From Intoshia linei (lineage: Eukaryota > Orthonectida > Rhopaluridae): a stretch of DNA of 42,517 nt. Positions within the stretch are counted from its first letter, which is position 1, and the number at the start of each line of letters is the position of its first letter. Shown one piece after another: positions 1 through 12,800 of this stretch. The position numbers and the translations under genes are program-made. The stretch lies in contig LWCA01000188.1 of the NCBI GenBank assembly GCA_001642005.1, forward strand, positions 1 through 42,517, in the 5' to 3' direction. The notes under the pieces were generated by a model. The model searched no databases. It was not told the DNA's origin and worked only from the letters and a program-made list of their open reading frames with translations.

Positions 1-429
1 GGAGCGGTATCGAAAGCTCGATGGATGTCAAGTATTTTGTACTCTACGAAATCATATATATTTGAAATCAACCGCTCAAATCTGATGAAATCATTTTTAA
101 TTTGGATTTTTTATGGCTACTTGTCATTTTAGTTAAAAGCTGCTGACACACAAAATGCGAAGTCCAACGACCTCTGCATGCTCGATAATTGGAGAAATCT
201 ATCTAGTAGATATGATATATTTCGAAGAATCTGTAGTACTACTCGAAGGAAATTTTCGTTACTGCACGACGACTATTTCAATAAAAATATTCACTCTGTG
301 AAGAACGCTCCTTCGGTTAACGATTTCGCTGAAAGAGCCTTAATGAAGTACAAAAAATCAATTCAGCTTTTAACAGATGCAACACACAGGAAAATGATTG
401 TATCAACACTTAATTACATTAAATATTAA
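1..429 (+). pseudogene. C-terminal relic of an unclassified RNase H-like transposase
   Basis: One frame is open from base 1 apart from a TAG at 130-132, then runs to a TAA at 427-429. Near the start it contains the stretch ARWMSSILYSTKSYIFE, and after the stop NAKSNDLCMLDNW. I recall this order (A-R-W-M followed by a hydrophobic helix and an N-D-L motif) from the C-terminal half of a repetitive transposase-like family found in hydra, aphids and other invertebrates; that is recollection, not a search. The 5' end is cut by the window edge. Two other relics that seem to belong to the same family lie at about 1405-1680 and 31200-31700. A short intron ending at the TTTTAG could remove the stop, so a live copy is not fully excluded. 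Confidence 0.45.
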
Positions 430-539
430 TTAAATTAATTTAATTTTTAATAATAAATTCATTTTTTCTATGTAACACTTTATGCAAGCGCTTAAACTAA
501 GGTATGTGTTTTCATCATTAAACTATATATTTATTTAAT

Positions 540-985
540 TGTTCTAACTATACGTGAATGATGGTTCATCAAGTTTATCTATAAATAAACGCCCTTTCTC
601 TGTGTATGGTGTGACGCTAACAACTTGAACAATTCTTTGATCTTCGAGTCAATCTGTTTGTATTATTATATTCACACCAGTCTTTTTGTATATTTCGAAT
701 ACTTTTTTTGTAGCTTCGAAATTGGAGAATAGATTTTTCGTGTTTCAATGAAAGTACCCATTTAATAATCTGACGATTTGTATGTAACTTAGATTTAAAG
801 GTAAAACCGTTAAAATGACCGACGATATTATTTCCGCTTCTTTGCTTCAATGGAAATACATTATAATCCCTCAGGAAATTTGTTGGTGACTTATTGTAGT
901 TCAGTTTAAAACACATCAAATGACCGACAATACTATTTTCGCACCTTTTCGTCATGCTTCGACGTGTAAAATCGGTGGTAACCAT
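540..985 (-). pseudogene. Possible Merlin (IS1595-like) transposase fragment
   Basis: The minus strand is open from 985 to 617. It reads GHFNGFTFKSKLHTNRQIIK and later a D-W-C-E-Y-N-N stretch. Merlin transposases have a G-S-F-F-x-G-S-K-L segment about 35 residues before a D-W-x-N-y-c-R-E segment, and the spacing here is similar. The expected catalytic part that follows is missing or out of frame (540-620 can be read in another frame). The segment around I-V-G-H occurs twice in the ORF (about 830 and 930), which suggests a local duplication. The assignment rests on pattern memory only. Confidence 0.3.
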
Positions 986-1404
986 GTCAAATAGTTTGAA
1001 CTGATGTTTATTAGTTCCAAATTTTCTTCAGAATTTTGTAAAACTTTGATTAAAGCCTGCGGATCAAGCAGGTCATTTTAGTTAATTTTAAAAACGACAT
1101 AGTGAATATATTGCTTAAGAGCAACGAATTTTCACTACGCGCAATTAAAAATTCAGATGTGTGTGGCACCCTAGTGTTCATAAACCAAATAAAATTCCAC
1201 TGAAAAGAGAAAAAGGAACATATGAAAAACAAGATTTTGAATATGAGGAAAATGTTTGTAATCAGATATTTGAGATAAAATATCAAATAGTATCTGTCAT
1301 GGTATATTAAAAGATATATTTGGTTTTTGTAATTTATCCATATCATTAGTATGGAGAAATAATCGATCAGTTTACAAAAAGTTTGAATTATTTAAAAAAT
1401 ATAA
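986..1404. other. Non-coding stretch, nothing recognised
   Basis: AT-rich DNA between two transposase relics. The open frame on the minus strand at 1050-1346 is low-complexity and hydrophobic because of base composition; I see no domain in it. Confidence 0.4.
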
Positions 1405-1680
1405 TGTCGGATAAAAAAATAAGTCTACATTTTGATGGTCGTCGATGTAAAAATTGGTTAAATTAAGTAGTTGAGGAGTTAGTTATATGCGTCCAATATG
1501 AAGACAATGGAATCATTCCAATTGATGTTCATCGTTAAAAAATGGAACTGCAGCCACACTTTTATGTGGTATAAAAGATACCATGGAAATGTATGATGTA
1601 GCAGAAAATATTTGCATTATTATATACGATACACGGAAAAAATGGGGTGATAAAAATGTTAAATGATAACGTATTGTGTA
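1405..1680 (+). pseudogene. Central relic of the same unclassified transposase family
   Basis: Reading from the ATG at 1405 the protein begins MSDKKISLHFDGRRCKNWLN, is interrupted by stops, and continues as VEELVICVQYEDNGIIPID. A second frame further on gives GTAATLLCGIKDTMEMYDVA followed by an I-I-I-Y-D-T stretch. In the family I have in mind, a 'hfDGK...' motif is followed by an S-G-T-G segment and then a c-F-D-T-T-a-s-N-T-G segment; the first parts are visible here in decayed, frameshifted form. It lies downstream of the C-terminal relic at 1-429 in the same orientation, so it is a second copy rather than part of that one. Confidence 0.4.
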
Positions 1681-3289
1681 TCGATGTGTATCAAAAGTTG
1701 ATCCAATTTAATTGATCAATTCATCTATACTTTTGGTTTTTTTCATTTTATTTTAATAATATACTATTTTAGATTTTTTACTGTCGTATAACACTGTATT
1801 ATAATATTATTATGAAAGAAATGGATCCAGACAATTGTAATTTAATTTAGAATAGATACATAATTATAATTAAATATTGTCTTACCTACATATTATTAAT
1901 TATTAGAATATGAATACAAAGTTGATTTATAGTGTATTTAAGTTATATTAAGTATAATTCGTATGCGTTTTATTATTAAAAATTTTAGTTTTCATGAAAT
2001 TAAGATTAAAAAAACACATTTCTGGGCATGGTTATATTTTCTGAATTGGATTTGAGGTTCTTACAAGTGTTACACCTCTCTCGTCGCTTTTCTCTGTATC
2101 ACTCAAAAATAAGCCATCAAAAAATAAAGATATTTCTTGTGATATTCATATTTGTTGTTAATTTTGATATATCAACCAATGAGAATTTAGATAATAAACT
2201 ATCTTTCAATATTTTTTAGGAAAATCTTTATTTGCAGTGCGCATCTCGACCACCAACGTTTACGAAAAAATAAAAGTCACATAGTACTCTAAATATAAAT
2301 ACTAGCTCAATGTTTACTAAGGCTAGGAGAAACTCGCAAAATTTCTACTTTTTGAAACGCCCTAATGATCAATCATTAACAAATCATAAATACGCTTGTT
2401 ACATTTCTTACTATGAATGGTAATATGGAATGAAATATATGGAATCATTGATACCTCTCATAATGAGGAAAAATAATAAATCAGTACCTCCAATAACCCA
2501 TACAATGTAGAGGTTTGAAGAATAAATTTAAATTAGAAAATTACCTAATAAGCTAACAGTATTTAGAAGCAGAATATAACCAACAAATGTTAATATTTGG
2601 TAAATCATTTAATATATTAATGTTTTAATGCAATGAAAAAAATTTAATGTTATTTATAAAAATGATTAAGTATGGATAGTACATAGTATTATAGAAAAAA
2701 TATCATAAAACAGTTTAAATTGATAATGGTAATATTTAAATATTAGCGCATTGATACAATGCCTATAAAAGTAAATCTATTTATATAGTACATTTTTCAG
2801 GTAGAATTATATAATGCTATGCACATTAAGACATTTACAACTATTTATATCATTTTTCAGACATTCTTTTAAGATTTTAATTGGTTGTATCTACATTAAA
2901 AATCACAAAATGCTTATATAAAAAATATGTTTCATATATTCTTCAATTATCTATTCATGAAGATAACAACAGATAATCCAACAAATGCTTAACAAAGAAA
3001 ATATTAGAGTATGACGTGGTTATACAGTAGCGTGATTCATTGCACAAATGATATTACATGCTATATTTATATTATATATACTATATATACAGATTAAGAA
3101 AAAATTGTTTTTTGAAGTATTTACAATATTTATATATAAGTGTATTTATAATGCATTGTTTTTTAGCAATACGCATCGACAGGAATAAATCCTTTACTTA
3201 TATAAAAATAATGTTTGTGAGTAACCATGTATTCAAAACATTGACAGTCGCATGATTTAAAAAAACCCAATTTCTAATACAGTTTTTCC
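1681..3289. other. Long non-coding AT-rich stretch
   Basis: I see no coding exon, RNA gene or clear repeat boundary here. The short open frames (2028-2219 and 3058-3255) are Ile/Leu/Tyr-rich reading of AT-rich DNA and show no family resemblance. Confidence 0.5.
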
Positions 3290-4195
3290 CAAAACGTGTT
3301 TTTATCTATTTTTTAGTTTCAGAATTTGCGTCCTTCATGGTTCAAAACTCAATTTTCAATTTTGTTTAAAAAACAATGAGCCCAAAAATTTAATAAAACA
3401 TACATTCTGGGACTCGTAATAAAACCATTAAGATTGTCGTTAATCTCAGCATTAGAAACGCATACCCTCATCGTCAAAGTCCCAAATTACTCTTTGTTTT
3501 AAAAATGAAACATATCCTAAAATTTTGTTTAACATAAATTCTGGGGTAGTTTTTAAAATCATAAACATTACCATAACATTAATAAATGGAAACCTCAAAA
3601 ATAATAATTTTGACGATCAAAGTCAACATAACCATTTTTTTTAAAATTAAAAGAGTCCTATAATTTAAATTAACGGTAAATCTTAAAGACTTGAGTAAAT
3701 TAATCAACCCGTCTTGCGTAAAGTAAAGAATGGAAAGTCTTAACTCGTAAAGTAAATAACTATTACTTTTGTACTGTTGGGTTAAAATTTTGTAGTGATA
3801 TTTTCTGGAATAAGCTCTATCAGAATAATTTTTTTTTTTAATTTTCGGACCGTTAATTATTTCGTTTTAATAAAATATTTTGGAAAAAAAATATATGAAT
3901 ACTAAAATGCTTTTTTGACCGTGAAGGCGTCACTTTATCAGATTAAAAATTTTTATGTGTTAACAGGACACAACTTTACCACCTGTAAATTTTTTTAAAT
4001 TCTCGTTTAATTTTCAAAAAAAGGACAATTGGGCTTTTTGACCCGTAAGATGTGAGTTTGGAAGGTTGAAATTTATCTTATCAAAACCCCGGAAAGAACT
4101 GTAATAGAAATGTGGACTTTATAAAATTCTAAGACTGGTAGTTATTGAAATAAACGACAACACACACATACAAACAAACCATATTAAATAAGTAA
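3290..4195 (+). repeat. Main interspersed repeat (family L), copy 1, with right terminal repeat
   Basis: A series of imperfect units recurs, each reading roughly 'T-run, AAAATGAAA, CC(T)A(A)AATTT, A-run, ATTCTG, then TTTCAACC or GGAAACCTC, CGGTCAAA, CAAATTAC'. The stretch 3500-3600 matches 17070-17160 closely, including TTTTTAAAATCATAAACATT. From about 4080 to 4195 it ends in a non-repetitive tail (CTGTAAT..GAAATGTGGA, ATAAAATTCTAAGAC, an AC-rich run) shared with 16735-16860. The same tail is found reverse-complemented at the opposite end of the 25.8-kb copy. Confidence 0.75.
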
Positions 4196-5192
4196 GGATG
4201 TTTACGTTTACTAATAATAATAATAAATGATCGATAATGAATTATATTCTCATTTAATATTATTGTTAAAAACAAGGTTATCTTATCAATCATATCAAGG
4301 TTTATTGAAACTTTTTCTGGTGGAGCACCTAGAATTTTCTGGTACCACTTTGGAAGTTACTGATCTAAGGGTTAATGTTAACAAAGTTAAAATACATAAA
4401 CTTATTCACAATCATGACATTTTTCTGTCGAATACATTTGCATAAATGAAATTTTCATGTCGCATATATTGGAATTTTTTTGTTTAAGGGTTATATATTT
4501 GTATTGCATTTCATTTTTCTCACAAGATTTTAAAAAGCCACGATTCCACGAATTTCGAAATATGTCATTTAAATTTGAGATAATATATTTTTAAACACTA
4601 ATTTACATACATTACACAATATACAGTACTTTTATTGGTTAATATTAACATGTTTGGATTTATTTGGAAAAATATGAACGGTATTAATAATAATTAAAAG
4701 TCCATTGATTCCGGATAGTAACTAAATTTAAAACAATGATCAATACATATTGAAAAATAAACATCATTACGTTATATTATAAACTTCCATTTATAATAAA
4801 TGGAATGAGTACTGTTCTGAATATTAGGATGAGATACGCTTAACACTATTCGGTCAATCTTTATTAAATTTTGAACATTCATAGTAAAAAAAACACAAGT
4901 TTCCAATTTCAAATAAATACAATTGCTTCAACTTCAAACTTTTGAACATATCTCATCAATGAATCTACCAATTTCGATACTATTTTATATAGATAAAAGT
5001 AAGCATTCATTAAAATTATTTCACAAAGTATAGATTCAATCTGATGAGATTTCAAATAAAAATTATCAAAAAATAGTATCCAAGCCCATTAGGGTGTCAC
5101 ACCCATCAAAGAATTAAGGGCGGTTAGTGCGGAAAATGTGTATTATCATGATATATAAAATAATCTAGAATGGGGTATTGCAAAGATGCCGA
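4196..5192. other. Non-coding stretch with one CTAAGGGTTAA transposon-end motif
   Basis: No coding exon is seen. At 4365-4375 the sequence CTAAGGGTTAA occurs; its reverse complement starts TTAACCCTTAG and is followed by diverged but alignable sequence at 12620-12630 and 20976-20986. A TTAA target with a C-rich terminus is typical of piggyBac-type elements. No partner end was found nearby. Confidence 0.35.
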
Positions 5193-5623
5193 TTCGAGAT
5201 GCGCTCATCATTTTAAATATCCTTTTTAAAATTGTATAGAAAAATTTAAATTTAACTTTATTTTTTGCAAAAATAGCATTGTGATAGGTTGTTATGGTTT
5301 ATATTTTATGGTCTCAATACCCACGCTTAACCATAATAAATTATTAAAATATATATTAAATTTCGGTCATTTGAAATGGTATTTTAAAAACTTGTATAAA
5401 ATTATTGCATAAATAACCAAAATTTTACATCGATAAAAACCACAAAAATCGAGCTAGAATCAAATTTTAAACATCGAAATGTATGGTTAAGCGTGGGTAT
5501 TGAGACCATATAATATAAACCATAACAACCTATCATAATGCTATTTTTGCAAAAAATAAAGTTAAATTTAAATTTTTCTATACAATTTTCAAAAGGATAT
5601 TTAAAATGATGAGCGCAACTCGG
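5193..5623. repeat. Long inverted repeat (hairpin/foldback element), arms of about 140 bp
   Basis: The left arm 5193-5334 and right arm 5483-5623 are near-perfect reverse complements, separated by a 148-bp spacer. Shared landmarks are GATGAGCGCA at the outer ends and TATGGTTAAGCGTGGGTATT at the inner ends. Similarity drops sharply just outside the outer GCGCTCATC. The outer ends have no strong duplication that I can see. It could be a foldback or MITE-type transposon, or a hairpin-RNA locus. Arms this similar imply a recent origin or correction between arms. Confidence 0.85.
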
Positions 5624-5721
5624 ATAAGTATCATTAGATATTTTTAATTGCGACATAATGCTTCTATTTTAAAAATACACATGTAATGAATAAATTTAGT
5701 CACTATTACTTTATCCATTAT

Positions 5722-5754
5722 CGTGAAAATAACGTGAAAATAACGTGAAAATAA
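5722..5754. repeat. Three tandem copies of an 11-bp unit
   Basis: CGTGAAAATAA is repeated three times without mismatch in non-coding DNA. Confidence 0.9.
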
Positions 5755-6110
5755 TTTACTTTAAATATTAAATTTATATCTTTGATTTTAAATATGTAAT
5801 TCATTACAACACATATTGATTACTAACCGCCAATTAAATTCTAAAAATTTAAAAAAAATGTGACACTCTAAAGCTCATTGACATTATAAAATAATAAATG
5901 AATAAAAAACAATAAAAATAGCATCGTTCGTTTCGTTCAGAACCAACAGGAGCTGGCTCTGAGAACTGAGTCCGTTTTCAAATGTTTTTATAAAAGCTCG
6001 AATTCAAGAAAAGATAAAATTTAAAATACAAAGAAAACTATTTTTCAAAAATTGGAAAAAAATATATTAAAAGTAGACCTAATCATCAAGTCTAATTCTA
6101 ACAACAGGTA
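5755..6110. other. Non-coding stretch
   Basis: Nothing recognised apart from a short imperfect palindrome at about 5938-5962 (CAGAACCAA..GGCTCTG). It contains the presumed 3' flank of the gene at 6111-6639. Confidence 0.4.
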
Positions 6111-6639
6111 TTACATTTTATAGATATGAAAACAATTTTTAGAAAATACCCCAACAAATATAGCATTCTTTTTTCTAGATTCAATTTTATCAAAACTGAA
6201 ATGATCATCGAGCATTAGTAAATCTTTAGCAAGTTTAATAATAAACTGTTGTCTCTTAGCATCACAATTATTAAAAGCTCTAATATAGGTGAAAAACACG
6301 GCGATGTTTAAAGTAGCATAAGATACAAATCCTATAATTAATGCGAGATTCATCAATAAGAGCTAAAAATAAAATATAAAACATGAAATCATAAAAATAC
6401 ATAAAATTTGATTATGTCTGATTTTTCTTTACGCATCATGATTATCAAACTTAGTATTGACATGATCGATGCCAATAAGGTGATAACAAACCCTGCCTTC
6501 CTTAAATAAACAACATCGATGGTAAAACATAACCCAAACAGGCAGTTTGCAATAATCTATATAAAAATATTACAACATATATACAATTAATAACCGTTTC
6601 AATAATATTCAAAAAAATATAGAATGTACGCTTTTTCAT
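6111..6639 (-). CDS. Small multi-pass membrane protein, MARVEL-like at best
   Basis: Proposed exons on the minus strand are 6639-6595, 6556-6401 and 6362-6111. Both introns are 38 bp with GT-AG ends, and the frame stays open for 150 residues. The product has at least three strongly hydrophobic segments: about residues 6-26, 36-56 (AGFVITLLASIMSILSLIIM) and 68-92. A soluble, charged tail begins near residue 95. A compact tetraspan layout with short loops recalls MARVEL-domain proteins, but no diagnostic motif is present and a fourth helix is not obvious; an extra 3' exon is possible. The start could lie further upstream, since the frame stays open to 6729. It lies 257 bp downstream of the CTNNBL1 stop on the same strand. 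I do not recognise the family with confidence. Confidence 0.55.
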
Positions 6640-6896
6640 GTATAAATATTTAGGCTGCTGCAATTTTACAACATTTACACAAGTTGTACAAACATTTAAT
6701 TTATTTATCAGAATCAAGATATTAAACAAAATGATTTCGGATATTATCTATAGTTGAACCCGTTTAAAGTTGAAAAAAATTTAAATGAAATAATTATACT
6801 TTTAATAGTTATATCGCAATAATTGATAAAATTAAAAATTTCAGTATTTTAAAAAAATTTATCAACAATTTAGAAATTTACAATATACAAAATATA

Positions 6897-9800
6897 TTAG
6901 AAATAATTTGTTAAATTCAAAATGAATTTCTTTTCATTTTCCGGAAAGTTTTCTAGTGTATTTGTATTTTCAGTTACATTAGTACCATCACACGTTTCAG
7001 TGTTTTGTTCATTTACTGTGTCGACATTATTGGCATGTTCTAAATATTTTATTTATGAAAATCTTATAATTACGTTCAAGTATTTTTTTGATGTATTGCA
7101 TTTTACAATTCTTAATGCTTAACAAACTTTTTATTTTGTTTTTCATCTAAATTTAAATAATGTTTAATTAATATTATAATGGTAAAATATAATTATATCA
7201 TGTTATCAATGAATAAATCAATCAGCTTTCATAGTAAAGTGGTAACAACACTCGTTAAGCCTATTAAACCTGATTAATTCATTGATTAAAGATACTTTTT
7301 AAAAAATAAAAAATGGAGGTCATACAGCCATCAATATTAAATTAAAACCAATTAAATACTTTTAAATTAAAAATATGTACCTTCGTATGGCCTTCTTTAG
7401 TAATGATTCCAAGAATAATAACAATTTGTTGTAAAGTAAATAAACCCAATCCAAGCAATTCTACATACTGTTCTTGATTCTAAAAATTACAAGTAAAAAA
7501 ATTAAATTTAAATTACGTTTAAATGTTTCAATTTCTGTTTTTCAATTATATCACGATATTCAACAAAAAATTCAATTAATCTTTCAATTTTTTCATAATT
7601 ATTTTCAGTGAATTTGTCTAGTAATCGAGACGGGTCAGTAGATTTTTTCAAAAGTGAACATATAATTGAGAGTACATGTTCTAAATCCAATTCTATTTTA
7701 ACTGTTTGAATTTTATCTCAAGGTTATATTTCATTGTCCATTTAAATTTTAAATTAAATTAAAATTAATTATCACCAATTCGATTTTGTTCGTTATATAA
7801 ATTATACCGAATGGAAGAATAAATAATAAGCATTACATAATTTCCAAATTATAGAAATTATTTAATTAATGAAATTACTTATTGTATTATACATTGAATT
7901 ACAAAAAAATTTGTTACATAATTTAGTGTTTTTAAAAACATAACATGTATATAGGTTCATCCTTTGAACGGGTTCAACCAGTGCTGAACCTACCGCACTC
8001 GAGACCCCTCTTCGGGGCCTAGACGAAAATTTTGTAAAATGGAGATATCATTTTTTCAAATTTGAGCATTAAAAAATTATATTGCTGAATATCATAACTA
8101 TTTTGTATAAAAATTTAATTGGTGATTAGTAAAGATTTTACTTGCGATATTAGATGTAATATTTTGTACTAATTAAAATAGGGTGCATTACATTAAATCT
8201 CAAAAACTATAATATTTTTGACTATAAAATAAACTGGGCGTGATTTAAAAATAATATTGATATCACGTTGGTCAGCTCATTCAAATGAACAAGATGATGC
8301 ATTTATAATTTTTGCATATATTTGTTGTACTGTGATATTAAAATTTAATTTAAATACATTAGCTTTTATAGAAGAATATAAACTAGGGCAGTTCAAAAAA
8401 AATTATGCCAAATATAAAATACCTTCAATTTCCAATTTATTTGGACCAGATTTATTGTGGCACACTGGCGTCGACATAAAAACAGAAAAAATTGATCTTA
8501 ACCCTAAAGCATCAATAAAACGATCACAATATGGCGCTGAGTCATTATCACTCAAAATATGATTAATAACGTTTAAAGCTCCAAAGCGAGATACTTTCTT
8601 TTCTCTAAATAATATAATATTGATAAAAGTTATACCCGTTACATAAAAAAAGTTTCTAAATTTTTAATTATACAAAATATTAAAACTTTCAAATAAAATT
8701 AAAAAATGACAATTTTAGTCAACATTGTAAGGTAAAGCTTTACTGGTTAGTAAATATAGAAACACTGCACTGCAATCAAATACGTTTATGAAATCAAAAT
8801 AACCTCATCATGAGTACCATCAATTCAATACCTTCCCCGTCAAGAAATAATTTTTTGTTCTCCTTCAAAACAAATGAAGCACATAAACAATTGAAAACAT
8901 TAAACATTAATTCATATTCTGTAACAGTTCGTGGATTGCGTCTTTTAAAAGTCTAAAATAAATTAATTTGATTATAAAAAAAATTACAGAAACGCAATGT
9001 AATAGACTGTCGATTCCTTTGATGGTGCGTATTTTATTTGATACAACTAATAATAAAATGAGGTTAATGTATACGTTACAGCAGGGCGGCAACCAGTGAC
9101 CCACACAATAATTTTGGTGACATTTTGAGTAAATATGTCAATTATTTATTTTTCAACTTTTAAACACAGTTTAAAAATTTTTTAACATAATTAGCTCATT
9201 AATCATTTCTCTTCAGTTAAAATTGCAATGCATCCTGTATCAATGTTAAAAACGAGGCGCGTAGAATTTTTTGATATAAAAAATAGTACCTTGATACCCA
9301 CGTGATGCAATAGGTTGCAGCCCCTAAAGTACAGCATGGTTTAACTTTTATTAATATGAACATGGTTTATTGAACCAAAGCCGAGTCTGTACTAAAAATG
9401 AGATCGAGGTGACACCAAAAAACTAAACAGATAATGATGTTAAAGTGTGTCAACAGAATCAACCCATGAAAACTATAAATTACTTGCATCAGTTTGCAAT
9501 AGAATCGCCAAAATTTCGGCAGCATAAGATTTGTTGGTTTCATTCATAGATTTACTCTAATTACAAATATGTATTAATTAATTGAAATTACATTTTTCAT
9601 ATCAAAATACAATTATGTGATAACTACGTCAACAAAATAAATACTTACATACAGACGTCTCATTATAATGATATATTTGATGATGACATTATTGCAATAC
9701 ATGTACATAAATTTTAAATTATTTAAAATATTCTCAACAATAAATTATCCCCTAAGATAAAATCTATTGATCAACCATAAGTAAATTATAAGAGTTTTCA

Positions 9801-12800
9801 TATATTTCATAGTTAAAAATGTATGCATGTTTGTTTACTTATTTGTGCCAGTTTATTTAAAAACGTAAGAGGAGTTGAGTTTTAAACATTCCATATTTCT
9901 ATAACATTGTTAACTACATTTTTCTATAACAGTTTTTCCAATGTCATGTTTTATTGCAAATTTCAATATCAGCAATTAAGTTCTTCAATATTAAAAACCC
10001 TCAAAAAGTCTTTTGTTTTTAAATTCAAACCCGTCCTAGAATTACAAAAATACACATTCTAATAAAAAATTTTTCATATTCAAAATCTTCACGGTCAAAA
10101 CCACAAATTACATTTTTTTGTAAAAATTAAGACCTATAATTTTATACAACATAAATACTGAAAAAAGGTAATTTTCGATGTCAAAAACCCAGATTACCTT
10201 TTTTTTAAAAATGAAAACAGACCTAGAATTTTAAAAAAAATTACTAATGATAGTTATACCCAGTTAACACACACAAAAAATTTCAATCTGATTAAGTGAC
10301 GCCTTCGTGTTCAAAAAAACACTTTAATAATCATTTTTTTTACTTCGAAACTATTTTATTAAAACATAAAATATGAAATAATTAACGGTCGTTTATAAAT
10401 TAAAAAAAAATTTATTCTGATACAGCTTATTCCAGTTCATGTAATTACAAAATTTCAACCCCATAAATTTACGCATTCCCGGTGAAAAATAATTTTTAAT
10501 ATATTATGAACAAAATATTTTTCAAATGTGGGTTTAAAATAATAAATTTTAAAAAAAGTGTTCATTAAATATATACACATTTCCAAATCATAAATATTGG
10601 TAGAAATCTATATAATTGATTCCTAAGAATTTTTTTGATTACTACGCAATTTTTCATTTTCAAAATAATATTGGTTATAGCGCCATATATATTTAAAAAC
10701 GTTCCCTGAGGGGCGCTAACGTTTATGCTTACATTGAGAAGCACGTATATATTGTACAGAGCGTGATTAACGTTTTTCCTCAGAGTCGCTACTGTCTCAT
10801 TACTTCACTTAACGTGAAACATAAACCAAAAATATTAAAATTACCCTCAATTTTTTAACAATCCAATTAACCATATTTTGATCACACAATAATTTAATAA
10901 ATTTGGAATCATATTCAATTAAATTTTCCGTGATTTCCAAACATTTAAAAATGGCACTACATTCATCTCTGTCACGATCATCTAATACGCCAATACAGTG
11001 CAACAATACATCAAAAATATTGAGATCAGCCAATGGGTCAATTAGCATATTAAAATTATCAACTTGATCAGTTTCGACAACATCATCCAAATCAATCAAA
11101 TCATTTAATACTTCAATGGTAGAGGTAATAATATCTTAATACAGAATAATCAATTTTAAAAAATAAACTAAAAACCTGTATTTTCATGTCGAAGTAATTT
11201 AAAAAATAAAGTAAGGCCTCCAAGGTCAACAAAATTTGGATACAAATGATAAGATGTACTCAAAATGCTAATACAATGAATGGCATCGTTTAATAATACT
11301 TCAGATTCCATAAATCTAATGACAATATATAATAATATAACAGATCTCTCTTGATTCACGCGAAATTCGGTTAATATCACAAAGGTACGCGTTCACGGTA
11401 TGAAAAGCAATTTAATATTTTAATATTAAAAAAAGAATCTATTAAATTCTGATACAGTCAATTATTCCAGTCAATCTATGTAAAAAATTTCAACCTCAGA
11501 AAACTACGAATTCGTGGTCAAAAATAACTTTTAATACAGGCTAATTTTTATTTAACGGAATTGCTTTATAACGGAAAAAATCCTGATTAACGGACTGTGT
11601 ATTTTTCTGAAATATAAAAATTCCGTTAAATTTTAACTTAACTCTTACGAGACAATTGCATGCATAAATGCATACTACTACACTCATAAATTTACATTGG
11701 TTTGTATACAAACCAAAATAAGGCGGTATCGAATGAAATTACTGCTGATACAATAACATGTAACATGCGTAAAAATTAATTTCATTATCAATTTTTACTT
11801 TGTATTGTAATTACCTGTCATAAATTAAATATATTTTATTGCTAATTCTAAGCCAAATATTAAAACCACATTTAAGTTTGTCACTTTACAAATCACTTTA
11901 CCGTGCGGACGACTTGTTTGGCAACAGTAGATTTTTTTTCAAAAAGGAAAGCCAAAATCGTAAAAATTTGCTGCTGGTTTAATTATTTAATAATTTATTT
12001 AATTATTTGTTTAATCATCTCAAATGGTTCCAAAACATCAGATAAAATTTGAAACTTTAAACCTACAAGGTGGAACGCTTAAAAAGAATACAGATATTGC
12101 CAACAACATGCAACAATACAAGATGACCGCCCTCTGCACAACAGAAACCAAACTAAAGATAGACCAAGGTGGAAAAACATTGTAGCAAAATTCCACGAGC
12201 TGTAGTGTCAACCGACGTATACGCAGCAAGAAAGAAAAACTTTACAAATCATTGATTTCAATGACATTTGAAATTTCTGAATTTTAAGTTTTAAATTTTA
12301 CTGTTTTTTAACATTTCAAAAGTGAAATTTTTTTTTCAATTTTGAAAATCAACATAGTCTCGTAAGAGTTAAAATGACTAGCATCATAATTATATTAAAG
12401 CTTTTCAAAATATTAAATTTTAGATACGAGTATTCAAATGAAATGTCATCAATTTAAACTATTTCATGCGTATCGAAAAATTAAAAATAATAGGTAAATG
12501 GGAGTGTTTATTGTCTAATCATTAGACTATAATGCCTAAGATTGATATCTCATTTTTTACTTACATTTTATATATCTTGTCATTTTTAAAATCTCACATA
12601 AGATAAGATATTTTGGTGTCTAAGGGTTAAATATCAAACCTGAATCTAAAAAATTAATTAAAATTAAACTAAAAAATCTCAAAATTCTACTACTAAAAAT
12701 AAAAAAGAATATTTTGCATTTTATTTTTCGCCTACTTAAAGTTTGTATAATTAATTACAAGATTAGTTAACTATATCTAAACATACTTTTCCGGTGTTTC

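Noticed and set aside
5402-5656. 84-residue minus-strand ORF
   Set aside because: It lies inside the long inverted repeat and has no domain; the arm sequence is simply open by chance.
8257-8562. 101-residue plus-strand ORF
   Set aside because: Its second half is the antisense of CTNNBL1 exon 8604-8423, which matches the family well on the minus strand.
12038-12229. 63-residue minus-strand Cys-rich ORF
   Set aside because: It is antisense to the LINE endonuclease fragment, which is the recognisable reading.
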